Source: Phellopilus nigrolimitatus (taxonomy: Eukaryota > Basidiomycota > Agaricomycetes > Hymenochaetales > Hymenochaetaceae). From it: DNA of 64,000 nt. The notes below the pieces were generated by a model that worked only from the letters and a program-made list of their open reading frames with translations, had not been told where the DNA came from and did no database searches. The DNA lies in NCBI GenBank assembly GCA_021029095.1, contig JAJOHG010000017.1, forward strand, positions 62,001 to 126,000, in the 5' to 3' direction. Made by a program: the position numbers and the translations under genes. This document shows, in pieces, positions 10,359 through 22,079 of this stretch. Within the stretch, counting starts at the first letter, position 1; each line of letters opens with the position of its first letter.

Positions 10359-12761
10359 TTACTTCTTCTTACTATGTTCGTACACTACGTAGGATATAGA
10401 TACGGATGGTATAACCTGACAAACTACAGTGTCATGGACCCATCAAGCCGAAAACATGTGAAGTCGAGCACATACCTTTGCTAATGTAGGGAACAATCCG
10501 CGGTAGAATCCCCTCCAGCCCTCGTGCTGATACGTCTTCCACGCGACATCAAATATATTTTTGTAGCGTTGTGGATGACCCGAAGAGCCTGACGCTTGCA
10601 GGCGCGTTCGGACAAGATTTAAAGGATATACACTTGTGGCTCCCACTCCTCCGGAGACGCTCCCAAAAGCGAGTAGATGAAGCATGCCCGGCTCGTCCTT
10701 ACCAGTTGATCGAAGGTATGCGAGCTTCAAAGCCTCGAAAGTGCTCATGTCAATCGCAGCATAACTGATCGTATCATGAAGCGCGTACGTCAGTCTGTCA
10801 GACAAAAGCTATTTCTGCAAGCTTACGGAAATACGCCAATTAAACCCACCTGATTGAACGGTATGTTTGAGCATCAAGATGAGATATCGTGAGATCAACA
10901 TACTGTAAGACCTCTGTAGTAAGCCCTCAATCCACCGAGCGCCCATAAACGTTTTGCTGCAGAAATTACATGCCGTTTCTGCTCGCCTGTCGTGCTCATC
11001 ATTTGTGTCTAATAAGTTTGAATAAATTAGCGTGATGCGTGAATTTAATTATGACGAGGGTAACCTTGAGGGTCTCGACAGGATAGATAGCTGTTTCATA
11101 TCGTCAGTGTCGAACATTATTCAACGGCTCTGCAACTAACACAATTGACTGGTGATTCCGCCCATCCCACCAGAGAGGAACCTACTTGTCCCGCTGATGT
11201 CACGGGAATCTTCGACTCGATCTACATACTGAGCGAAAAAGCGTTTCTGCAGGATATAAAATCAGTATATTCATTTGAGAGAATATAAACGATGAAGGAA
11301 GAACACACAGCAGTTTCGTATGAAAAGAACTTGATTGCAGATTCTGGAAAGATCTTTGCTACAGAAAGACCATTTCCGACCCAAAACGCTCGGACGCCGC
11401 CCTCCGCATATATCTGGGTAATAGCGCCACCGATCGCCTTGAAACCTTGCGTTGCGGCCTGTGAGGCTTGCGTCGTACCAACTAGGGTCACGTTACTAAG
11501 TTCCGGAGATCGCGTGATAAGAAACACCTTTAGACGGTCAAATGGTGCAGTAGTGGTACGAGACACTGTGGTAGACAACATGGTCACTAAAAGTTAGGTA
11601 TTTAAGGCAGATTCACTGACCAGCCCCAGCGATGCCACCTGCGAGCAGAAACCTGAATGATGTAGAATGTGGATGTTCCTCGTCTCCCTCGTCTTTATCA
11701 AAATAGACCTCGTCATAATGATCAACCTCTTGATCATCCAACTGGTGGTCTATAGGGACTGGCGGAAGATGATTCTGCAATTTGATTGGATGTATGGGCG
11801 GACGGTCTTCACCACTAATGCTGACATCGCCTAAGGGACGCCATTAGTAAATGTAAAGCCATCATATGGAAGAACGAGCTAACCTTCCATCGTTACTCGG
11901 GCAGCTCCTCCTCTCCCATCATCTTATACGTCAATCATCATAAACAAGTGTTCTTTCTTTAAGATCCTAAGCACAAACCTCCCATGTACTTTCTGACCTC
12001 GTAATATCGATAGATCTCCGCTGTAGTAGCCCGGCGAGGTAGTAGGAGGAGGAAATTCCGAAATTCGGAGAAAGAGACAGCATGACTGTGAGGCGAGGAC
12101 GTCAAAAATGTCATGAACTCCGACAAAGTCGAAGCGCCGAGATTTATTTCTATCAAAAGTCTTAAGCAGGTTCATTTTAGGAAGTTTCGATTATATGACC
12201 TACCAGCTTTGCTCAATGCCGAACCCAATTCATCCGCGTCAAGACGACCGTTCCCGTCCAGATCCAGCTCATCGTGGAAGATGTGCCATAACTCTACCAG
12301 CACCGTCAGACTTAGAAAAGTCTCTAAATAACTACTAGCTCACCTGCCTCCTTATAGTCGGCATACTTCCTGAAATCCTTCCATGTGACTGGACCAGACG
12401 TATCCCCCTCCTCTGCACATTCCCTCAGCAGCTCGTCTTCATACATCTTGGTGAGGTTCTCGGCCCTTTCGCGTGTGAGAGAGACGTGATCGTTGACTGG
12501 AACCCAGTGAGAAATCGAGTCCTGCTCGCGTAGAAGTCTTTCTCTGTGAGGATGCGGTATCTTCTTCCATAGACCGTGTAGCCGTTTCTCCCTATTCTCA
12601 GAGCCTTCTTCCTCGCGGAAGTTATCGAGCGAGCGAGGCAACGGACGGATTAGTGGTAAATCTGAGCGAAGGCGAGGTATGAACGGTCTATCCTGAGCTC
12701 CCGACATGCTCCCTTCATATATCTCGCGTCCAGACTGACGCTCTTGCTTCCGGGAAACCAT
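10359..12761 (-). CDS. SAL1: Calcium-regulated mitochondrial ATP-Mg/Pi carrier (Sal1/SCaMC type)
   Basis: These inner-membrane carriers exchange ATP-Mg for phosphate under control of N-terminal EF-hands. The first exon (12324-12761) encodes a charged N-terminus. The next carries an EF-hand loop, DLDGNGRLDADE, with D, D, N, D and E at the calcium-coordinating positions. A family-typical linker follows: LSEFMTFLTSSPHSHAVSF, EFRNFLLLLP and EIYRYYEVRKYMG. Three mitochondrial-carrier repeats come next: TTTAPFDRLKVFLI with WVGNGLSVAKIFPESAIKFF, YPVETLK with AYYRGL and PYSAIDMSTFEALKL, then VYPLNLVRTRLQASG with FYRGLFPTLAK. The last exon reads VIPSVSISYVVYEHSKKK and stops at 10359. Only one canonical EF-hand is obvious; others look degenerate. 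All three PxD/ExxR-type signatures are present, so it should be functional. Confidence 0.9.
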
Positions 12762-13187
12762 TCGACACCAGACACGACAATTTGGTGTATTTCAATAGGA
12801 CTCCAAAAGACTCAAGTGTACAGATCCTTAGGGTCTCATATCAGGTAGATGCAGGGTAGCAACAGCAGTACAGATAATTTGAAGCAGCAGTTCAAGAGGA
12901 TCGCCTGCGGTGCGCCTGCGTGCCCGACCGGCGACAACGTCTTGTAAAAGCTGTGTCCCGATTGGGCAATGCATCACTCCCGTCCACAGCTTTTGCTCGC
13001 TCAACGTGTATTCGCATCCATTCTGCCTTGTTTCTTTCTACAGAAAGTGTATATATACATGAGAGGTTCCGTCTCGAGGACAAATAGATATTCATTAGCT
13101 AATGAGTTTAAACCACAAACCAGATTTGAGAAACGTGTATAATTTAATAATCATGGGAAGGTAGAACCGATACGTCAACAGTCGCGG
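12762..13187. other. Intergenic region
   Basis: About 425 bp holding the upstream region of the carrier and the 3' flank of the next gene. No repeat, RNA gene or credible open frame. Confidence 0.45.
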
Positions 13188-16100
13188 TCAATAATAACCT
13201 CCTTGCGTGGACGACTGCGTAGGTGAGGGAGACGGCGAAGCCAAGGTCCGGAATTTCGACATGAACACCCTCGCCCACAGTCCGACGAGTCCCCAGAAGC
13301 CTTTTCGTTGACGGTTTCTTGAGGAAGGTAGCGGCGAGCTCTTGGACCGAGCTACAGGTTGCACGATATTATTCCTTACGACCTTCTCGCTTGTGCTTCG
13401 CGCAGCCTTGGTGGCGTGCGGCTGATGCATTCGGCGAGCCCGGGGTGTAGCATTCGGCGCCCGCTCGGCACGATTACTTTGCGCCCCTCTCGAGCTGCCA
13501 GACGGAGGCGGAAGGGTAAGTGTGTGCGCACGCGCCTGGCCAAGGGGTGTACTTGGGTACCGTCCGCGTGTTGCACGCTGGATGCTAAAGTCAGGACCTA
13601 GTTCATCACCAGAAGGAGGCCCTCGGTGGTTCACATCAGAGCGTCTCGCCTTCGGAGGCACTGGAGGATACTTCTGTGCTTCTGTTTCCTCGTACTCATC
13701 TTGATCCTTGTCTAGAGATGTAGACGACAACAATGAAGGAGACTGTGGACGTTCTCGCTCTCCTGTGTATGAATATATGTTATCATTGAAATCTGGGCGA
13801 GTCGATCCCTGTTTAAATCTCAAGTTAATATGTATTCTGGGACATTCTGATTGGTATAACTACGCACAGAATTTTGAGGCGGTCTTGGCCCCGATAAAGC
13901 AAGGACCGAGTCACTAGACAGGGAATGTCCATGAGAAGTCGAAGTATCCGGATAAATCTTCAGCATTTATATATTAGATTTTGCTTGAAAAAAGGGTGGA
14001 AGATGGGAGGAAGGCAACTGTCAAACTTACAACATGAACAGCTGGCTTCATAAATGCCCCAAATGACTCGGAAGGAAGGACATCGTTAGACCGCTTCTTC
14101 CTGTAATGAGACGGAAGAGGAGGCGTTGGAGGCCGAAAAGGCTGCTATGCGCACGGAAAAAAAATCGATGAATAAGTTGGCTAATATGATAAAATAATAG
14201 ACTTGCCTGAGTCACCTCATGCGCCGCCAAGCGCTTGCTGTGGCCATGAGCATGGCTTCGGGAAGGCTTCGTTAGAGGTTGTGGCTGGGGAGACGGAGAC
14301 AACGAGCGGACAGTCGCAGGCGGAGATGATGGGTATGTATGGTTCGGTACTTGATCGTAGATTTCCTCATGACCTGTATCTGAATTAGTAAGAGGAAGAT
14401 GCCTCTTACTGCCTAAAGACTGGTTTCTCGGGGGCGGAGAAACGACGCGAGCAGACGACGGCTCGGGTGACACGGCTCGAGGGGATGTTGATGCAAGACC
14501 TTGGGAGAAGTCGAAGCCCTCGGAAACCTCCTGCCGAGTATCTTGTCGTTCGACAGCAGTCCATTCCTCATCCGGAGGACACGGCGTCTTTGCCCTCTTC
14601 CTTAACCCGGAAGCGTGACTACGTGAAGTGGACTCGACCTGTTGAGTTATGTGAGGTGACAAGGATGGTCCCGCCGTTACCGAAGCCAAATCTAGTGAGA
14701 TTTTAGTTCGTGACTCTTCCTTCTCCTGCGCGGAAGTAATCTCCGTTGCGGGATGTCGCGAGACCTTGGTTCGAGGAGCAGGAGATCGGGAACGCGGTGG
14801 GAATTCTCCAAGTAATGCCGGCTTCGATGGCCTCATCAGAGGCGGGATCTGAATCGAATCGGGTACGACTCGTTGCTTCGGCGTTGTAATGGTTTCGGGT
14901 GTCCTGATGAGAAATACCTCTGGTGCAGGCGAAAAATGGCCAGGTGATCGGGTAGGTGCCTGGACAAGCTGTTCCTTTTTGTCCTCCAGAGGTAGGTTAG
15001 CGTCAACGATATCTGAGATATGTCTCGCCTCAACCTCATGGACGTGTAACTCCAAAGCCTGTTCATGTCATTAGTGAACTTAGTCGGATGATGCGAAATT
15101 CCGAGAGATGCAATGAAAAATCGCGACGGAGAAAGCCGATTAAATGAAAGAGAACAATAGAGTTATAACGCACCGTAGTCGCATGTCCTGTTTCCTCTTG
15201 CCAGCTTTCAGTGATCACATACGTCGAGGCGAGATCATCTTTTTCCTCATCTAGTACCTGATGGCTGGGCTTCGTCGGAGAAAGTGTGCTCGATTTTTTG
15301 TCGTGTTCCGTTGCTTGTGTGACCATAGGCAGATTCGGATTGACACTCGAACGTATGGCACGGGTGATCGTCTCCTTCCAATCCATCGGAAGCTTTTCAA
15401 GGAGTTAGCCAATAGTAATGAATCTGAGCATTGATAACACACGCACCGGAGGAGTACGATCTTCCTTGGCTCCAGCATTTGTAGGCGTTGAAGGGGGTAC
15501 TGGAGGTGTCAGCATCGGTACTGGTGTCGTCGGTCGAGAAATCGAAAGCGCATCTCTAGGAGTTCTGTTCTCGTCCTGTACCAGAAGTTCCTTCTGTCCT
15601 GTCAGTGCAGGTCTAGGAACCGGCGCCGCTATAGACATGGGCACAGACGAAGTCGGGGGAGCCGGGCTACGCGAACGGCCAATTAGTGCTACGACAGGCG
15701 AAGACACAAGCACCGCATCCTCGCTCTTCGTTTCCGGTTCTGAATGCTTCGCGCTAGGAGGCGTGGTCGGAGGCGTGGCCAGGTATGTCCTGAGTGGTGG
15801 CGTGTGCTTCCGCTCGACACCAAGCTTCTCTTCAGTTGACGCGCAAGCCACTGGTGCGAGTTTAGCCGCTGCTGACTGTTCTATGAGCTTAGATGAAAGT
15901 TGAAACTGAAGTGGGCCTATGCTTCGTGGCCTAGGAGCAACAATTGGCGTATTCGGGGGCGGCGGCGGGAAAGGAGGCGGAGGCGGGGCATATTGTGGAA
16001 TCACAGGCGCCGGAGAGCGAGGGCGCACAGGAAGCGGCGCTGGAATTTGTAGTGGACTGGAATGGGGTGAAACAGAACGAGATGATTTTGCCGATGATGC

Positions 16101-17720
16101 TGCAGATGGCGGAAGCAGAACTTGGTCTGGCAGGAGCTGAACGCAAGCAGCACACTATAATATTCTTTGAGAATGAGAATTCCAGTTTACATTTTAGTTA
16201 CTTACCGAACTATGACTTTCCTCTAGGCGGTGTGCGGGTGATGGTGTGCGGGTCGATTCGACACCCAGAACCGTTAACTGTGGAGGCGTCTGACTTTGAC
16301 TTCGTACCGCCACAGCTGGTTTCGGTGGCTGTGTTACGACGATCAATTTCTTTCTGTGGTCAAAAGAAGGCGGCGTCGGACATACCGATACGTTACCGTT
16401 TTCTGTCAGAGGAAGGATCTTCGGGGACGGCGAGCGCGAGGGAAGGACCATTGCGACGAGTTGCGCCATTGATGGTACTTTCTTCGGCTGGGGATGCACA
16501 AGAGCAGATTTCGGTGATTCGCCCCGCACATCAGATACCTTCGGAGGTTGTGCTGGTGTTAGCGTCAGTGGCGAAAACGAGTGTCCTGCTGTTTGGGCAA
16601 GCGCAGAAGCCTCAACCCGCACGGGCGCATGTGTTTGTGCAGAATGCGAGATCTGCGCCCGTACAGGTAGAGGTGGTGGAGGCTGGACTTGAGCTTGGAC
16701 TTGGACCTGAGCTTGTGTCTGTGTCTGAGCCTGTGCCTGGGTCTGAGTTTGTGTCTGAGCTTGTGTCTGGACTGGCTTCAGCGAACTTGTGAGCGTCGCG
16801 ATTGACTTCGAAAACGGGACTACCTGCGCGTTTGGCTGCGACTGGGACTGCGGCTGACTAGGTGCTAACTTCGTGCGAGGTGGGTCATGGTTCATTTTGA
16901 GCTCGCGGAACATTGCAGGGACATGATGGTCCGTCTCTGTACGTCCTGGCCTAGGAGGCGGAACGCGGCTCAACGGCGTCGGGGTTGAGTACGTTTTCAC
17001 AGGAAGAGGCTGAGCATTCGTAGGCACAGGCGGGACAGGCTCGTTCGACGACGGCAGAAAGCGTTCGTAGAGGGTTGGCGGCGGCGTCGATGGCGGAGTT
17101 GGTATGTACTTTGGCGCGGGCTTCCGCCAGCTCGGATCCTTGCGCTTGCCGCCCACCGGCTCTGGGGACGTCGACCGGATGTGCTCGGTTCTGTCAAGTA
17201 TCGTATGAGTCTCCCGCGCATGTGTGTGCGCACTGCGTCCGTGGCCTCCGTCTGACGACGGAGGAGTCATGCTCGTGTCGTAGCTCATCATCCTCAAGGC
17301 GGGCGAAATATCCGCGTCCCTTTGCACGCCCCGCGCGCTTCGTCCTTCCCCCTTATAAGCACCTGGCTTGGAGTAGGCGTTTGATGAGTGGGTACTCGTG
17401 GTCGTCATCTCCGGGACGCGCGACGGCCTCGCTTGGGCATATGACTGTGAGTTAGGCTGAGAGTGATAGTGGGAGTTCAATGAATCCGATGGATGATTCG
17501 ACTGCAACTGTTGATGAGCAAACTGCCGCTTGCTTTGGAAAGGCGAAACCGGACGCATCATCTCGAGGTGCGGCTCCGGACTCAACCTTCCAGCCAGTCT
17601 ATCGCGTTCCCGGTTCGACATCACTGCAATCGGGGAGTGATACAGCGGAAGCCGGCGCTCTTGCTGCTGCAAGCGTAGAGAAGATGGCGGGAGAGGAAAG
17701 TATGCAGGTTTGTCGAGCAT
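13188..17720 (-). CDS. Long proline/serine-rich, largely disordered protein of unknown function
   Basis: Five long minus-strand segments line up as exons: 16194-17720 (508 codons, start MLDKPAYFPLPPSSL), about 15405-16130, 15063-15386, 14048-15055 and 13188-13823, ending STQGGYY. Introns between them are short. Composition is dominated by Pro, Ser, Thr, Arg and Gln with many SP/TP sites (RSRSPAP, SLSPSP) and proline runs (PPPPPFPPPPPNTP). There is no folded domain that I recognise, and no signal peptide or membrane helix. Such proteins in mushrooms are often cytoskeletal, endocytic or signalling scaffolds with SH3/WW ligands; the proline runs fit that, but it is inference. It could be two adjacent genes, as the region 13824-14047 is uncertain. 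Confidence 0.6.
16680..16780. repeat. In-frame (CAG-ACA/GCC)-like minisatellite encoding a Gln-Thr/Ala/Val tract
   Basis: Imperfect 6-bp periodic repeat, TGTGTC/TGAGCT/TGGACC on the plus strand. On the minus strand it encodes alternating Q with T, A or V for about 30 residues within the disordered protein. The alternation QTQAQ...QVQVQ is strict, so the repeat is phased with the reading frame. Confidence 0.75.
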
Positions 17721-19031
17721 GATGGTGTTTATATTCGCGAAGGTCGATGCACAGGACTGTCACATATGTATTCGACGTGTGCAGGAGCGGCGTTGACCGT
17801 GAAAAGTTGACTTCTTAACGAGCAAAGTTTGGTAGAGATAGGCCTCTTCACGCTAACGAACTTCTACGACTCCGGCCTGGACAATGAGCCCGTCGACGCT
17901 ACAGCCTCTGACCTAGACAACATGGTAAACAGATTTAATAAGCGATAATCGCAGTGAATCAACTTCCAAGAGCCCATGCGGAGGATATTACTCACTGGAA
18001 AACAATCGATGCCCTTGCTTGAGCAGAGCATGGGAGAAGGAAAAAGAAAGAGCAAACTGTCAAACAGGCCATGGCTATATATCGTGCGCTGCTTCGTACA
18101 GCTAGCAACAATGTGTATCTGAGCGTGTAAACCATGCATTTGTGACAGACGAAAGTGTTTCAGAGTGTTTTTTGCTGAGAAGACCTGTTCGCTCTCTAAA
18201 TCGTTCATCAACCACAGGAGGAAGTGCAAGGCGACCTCCTCGCGGTTTACGTTCGTCAAGCGCAAGGCCTGTCGAAGAAACCTTCGCCATACTGGTGGCG
18301 TGTATACCCGACAAGGACATGCCAAGTATGTGCGTGTTTACATCCTTAGGTGAAAGCATGACTGTGACCTTTTTGGAACATGTCAAGTTTCTAATATTTA
18401 TTGTGCACGTATATCAATTGCAGAACTCACGTTTCTTGTACGTGCGCCCAAAGAGTGGCGTCGGAGTGCCTTGATTTCACTTATGACGAAGGCCATTGCA
18501 CTTCCTTAGAGATCGAAGATCAGATAGCCACAGTCAGTCGTTACTAGTTATATCAATCTACATAAGCGGGTGAACGCGGGCGGCTGATAACGACAGCGCC
18601 CAGTGGCGGAAACGGAGTCTGACATTCGTCAGTCAGCACAGATGATCAACAGAGCTGCAGATGATCGAAGCAAGCGCGAGCAGGGCTTTGTCGGAATCGG
18701 TCCTCGTAAGTGCTAAATTGCAAGCGCTGGGAAGACAAAGCACACAGCCCTAGAGGTCGACGCGTCAAGATGACGGGAGACGACAGGTCAAGCTTCAAGC
18801 TTCAATACGTGTACGTGTGTAGGTCATGGCCGAAGCTGAGTCCCGGAGACGAGGAACGTGCCGTGTGCCGGACAGAATCGGTCAGAATTGCTTACGCCGC
18901 ACTATCCCGACGCGATGCCGACTATCCGAGTAATGATCCAGAAGGCCCGGCAAGCCACAAAAGGAAATCTGCACTTACGTGATTGTTGGCCCGAAATAAA
19001 AATACAGTGAATATAGAATGTTCCTCTAAAC
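17721..19031. other. Unassigned region; possible small gene not resolved
   Basis: About 1.3 kb between the disordered protein and the VTT gene. Some stretches look mildly coding on the plus strand: a segment before a good donor at about 17935 (LFTLTNFYDSGLDNEPVDAT), a basic stretch near 18200-18330, and SDIRQSAQMINRAADDRSKR at about 18614-18690 followed by GTAAGT. I could not join them into one protein with a start codon, and I recognise none of them. Confidence 0.35.
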
Positions 19032-20808
19032 ATGGCTCTCACAGTCAGCGCTACCTCTTCCCCATCCCCCGCCTCTTTTCTCGCCCCTCCGCCGCCCCCG
19101 TTCAGAGCTCGTGCGTCCTCCACGGGTGTGCGCCCACCGTTGTCCGTCTCGACGCTTGCGCCGCGTTCCGACTCGAGTTTGTTCTCCGTGCACGTTAACT
19201 CCGATTCTTCCGCTTCCCCAACAGACTCGCGTGCCTCTTCTTCGTCCAGCTCTTCCTCCCAAGAGCCCGCTGCTTTTGCACCTTCTTCCCTCGCCGACTC
19301 TCACAATTTTAGTCAGAGCACGCGTAGTTGGGCCATGTTCCCCGAACTCATCTCGAGGACTGTCGATCTCTGGCGGGCCATCCGCCCGGGGGCGTCCGCC
19401 AAGCATTCTGCAGCGCTCTTCGAGTCGCCCGATTCCTCGCCACGATCTTCAACAGACACGGAGTATATCCTTCCTCTCTCTTCGTCGCCACGCAAAACGT
19501 CGTTTGACTCAGTCGACTTTGCGCCCTCGCCTCAAATTAAGGCATACTTCCGCCTCTTTCCATCGGTCAGTTCTGATGCTGATCTGACTTGGCTTCGCAG
19601 CTCATCAGATCCCATTTCCAGGTGCATGCATCTTTGCTGCTTGTCATCATTCTCTTTCCGCTCTCGACAGCAGTTACCTTACTTTGTCTTTCGACGCTGC
19701 CGATAACATTTGCTTGGCCTCGTACTCTCACCGATCTTGCCCAACTCGGTCGGGATCTCAACACTTATTCGCAATCAGGGTTCCTCCCAACGGCACATAT
19801 TTTAGGTACTCTATCAGTTACTGCAGTCTGGAAGCACGCATGGTCGATTCCGGGGAGTGTGTTATGGGTACGCGCTACTTTCTTATCAAATCCGTCTTAC
19901 CGCGGACTGACGGCTGACTTCCTCGGCGTGGTTTGAAATAGAATGTCCTCGCTGGTGCACTTTTCCACCCATTACTCGCCACATTGGTTATGACGGTGCT
20001 TACAACTATCGGGTCGCTCTTTGCTACTTTATTGGCAATGCCGCTGTCACCCGTCCTCACCCGTCTGTTCCCTCGTCCAATAGAGCTGACTCGCGCGGCA
20101 CTCGAGGGCTCATCGCTATCCAATAGCTCGTCCTTTGCGGCGTCTGTCGAACCCAAACCTTCTGACTTGACGGTGGGCTGTTCATCGGCATCCGCGAGCG
20201 GCACTCCCGCTTGGGTGCGCCTCTCGGTGCTCCGTTTGGTTGGCGTTGTCCCATGGTCCGCACTTAATATCGCATGCGGAATCACAGGTGTTGCACTACG
20301 TGACTGTATTGCCGGCGCTTTCATTGGCAGTCTGCCTTGGACGGCCGTCACTTGCCAGGTCGGAGATATTCTTCAAACCGTCGGTATGGTTGGCTCAGCG
20401 AATGACGCCGAGGGAGTAGGCCTCGAGAAGTCTGCAACACTCTCGAGCGCGCTGGCACAACCGCAAATTGTGCTTGAGCTCGTGTTTCTAAGCGTGTTGA
20501 GCCTTGCACCTATCCTCGGCCGCGACCGTCTCCGCAAGCTTATTTCACCATCAGACGAAACTTCGACGACAGTCGAAATAGAATCTGTTGAATCTGACAC
20601 TACTGTCTACACGAGCGACAAAGAGGTGCCTCCGACAAAGCAGGAGGAAAAAGATGCGGAATATGAAAAGCTTGGTCGTCGTGGCAGGCGTTCGCATCGT
20701 CAGCGCTGGACGTGGAATCGAGTGTCGATGAGCGTGCCGCGGTGGTCCGCACTGAACTCACCTATACGGCAGAGTTTCTTCAAAGACGAGTGCGATTCGC
20801 GGCAATGA
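19032..20808 (+). CDS. VTT-domain (SNARE-associated/TVP38-TMEM64-like) membrane protein
   Basis: VTT proteins are multi-pass membrane proteins of the Golgi/ER system with re-entrant helices, related to bacterial DedA and to TMEM41B. The ATG at 19032 opens a Ser/Pro-rich cytosolic region of about 175 residues. After an intron best placed at 19566-19621, a membrane helix appears (SLLLVIILFPLSTAVTLLCL), then AHILGTLSVTAVWKHAWSIP. A second intron (19868-19941) leads into GSVLW|NVLAGALFHPLLATL, the VTT re-entrant motif. The C-terminal half of the domain reads VGVVPWSALNIACGITGVAL and GAFIGSLPWTAVTCQVGDIL. A further helix and a charged tail follow, ending at 20808. The domain looks complete. The subcellular site is inferred from the family. 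Confidence 0.85.
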
Positions 20809-22079
20809 CTACTCCGCTCATCGTATTGCTGTCGCTTCTACCGCGCTGTCGTGCCTGCCTCATGTCCTTTCTTCGCCCGCATACAGCGCTGGGACGCGTT
20901 GTACAACCCCGAACTGTTGCCACCACCACTGTTCTTTGATCTCAACCGCGCATTAATTATTGCATATCCAAGCACCTTACGACCTCAAGCCCTTAATGCC
21001 CTCACTCTGACGACACCGCCAGACACCTGCACGCACGCGCACCCTTATCTATTGCCTCGAGCACCGATCCATTAATGCAGCGCCTGCGTAATGTGTCTTT
21101 AATCGCGACGATCACGGAAACGGATAAACCGGAAATGGAGCCATTCTTTTTTTATTTCCCTCCCTTTCTCCACTTCCACACAACAAATGTTCACTCGTGT
21201 AGAGCGCGCGAGTAGCATTTCAGACCAGACTTGATTTCTTATTTTCATACGAAGAATTTCTCGTTCTAATCGCAGATGTCCTCTTACTTCATTCTTTTGT
21301 CGTCATACCTCGTCTTCAATTCATTGCCTCCTGTGTATTTTGTTTTCTTCGCTGAATCTCCGTCTTTCCCGCTGCATTTCTTTTCTTTTCTCGGCATCCC
21401 TCCCGTGCGGTTATTTTCCCTCGGGCTCCTCACCCTTTCCCACTTGGTGCAACCGGACATAATTGCACGTCTCCTATCGACATCATGTGTGCATCGTCAC
21501 TATTGATGGCTCGTATCGCGTCGACGGTGATGTTACGTCGGCCAGGCACCTTGTATGTCGCGGTCCGAATTCACCTGACCGAGGTCCGCGGCCCGTCATG
21601 CATCGACAGTCTGGACCCATCACACCATGCATCTGCGCCGGCATTGTCTCATGAAGCCCGATATGCATGCCGCTCCTCGGACGCGACTCCACGCTCACCG
21701 AAACTCACCGTTGTAGGTTGCTTGCTCCGTCTTCCGGCCATTCTCCCATCCAGATTCCTTTTTCGGTTTTTAGGTGTTTTGGGTTTTCGTTGTTATTATT
21801 CATCACGAAGTTTTTTTCGCCTTCTTATACCTGTCGTTTCTATATTCCCCTTCGCATCGATATTCTTTAGCATTTTGCATGTTCGCTGTCATCGCATTCA
21901 ACGGAATAAAATTAAATCCGTATGGATAACAGAAATGAACTGGTTGTATCTGTCAGATATTAATGGTTGCCTGCGTCGGTTACCAATATTATTCCTCACT
22001 TCCGGAAAGTCCAAGGAGTTGAGCTGTCGCTCGAGCGGTGGAAATGAGATTCGACGCGCGCGTCATATAAACACCAAAG
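20809..22079. other. Pyrimidine-rich intergenic region
   Basis: About 1.27 kb between convergent genes. It is T/C-rich and typical of 3' flanks. I looked specifically on the minus strand for the missing HyuB half of the 5-oxoprolinase and found no trace of it. Confidence 0.5.

Noticed and set aside
16194..17720. Plus-strand open frames opposite the disordered protein (for example 15944-16792)
   Set aside because: They mirror the Gln/Pro-rich minus-strand coding sequence, giving Val/Leu/Ser-Glu-rich shadows with no start context.
19566..19600. 35-bp intron in the VTT gene
   Set aside because: It keeps frame, but the acceptor at 19621 gives a 56-bp intron in the same frame, which fits the other introns better.
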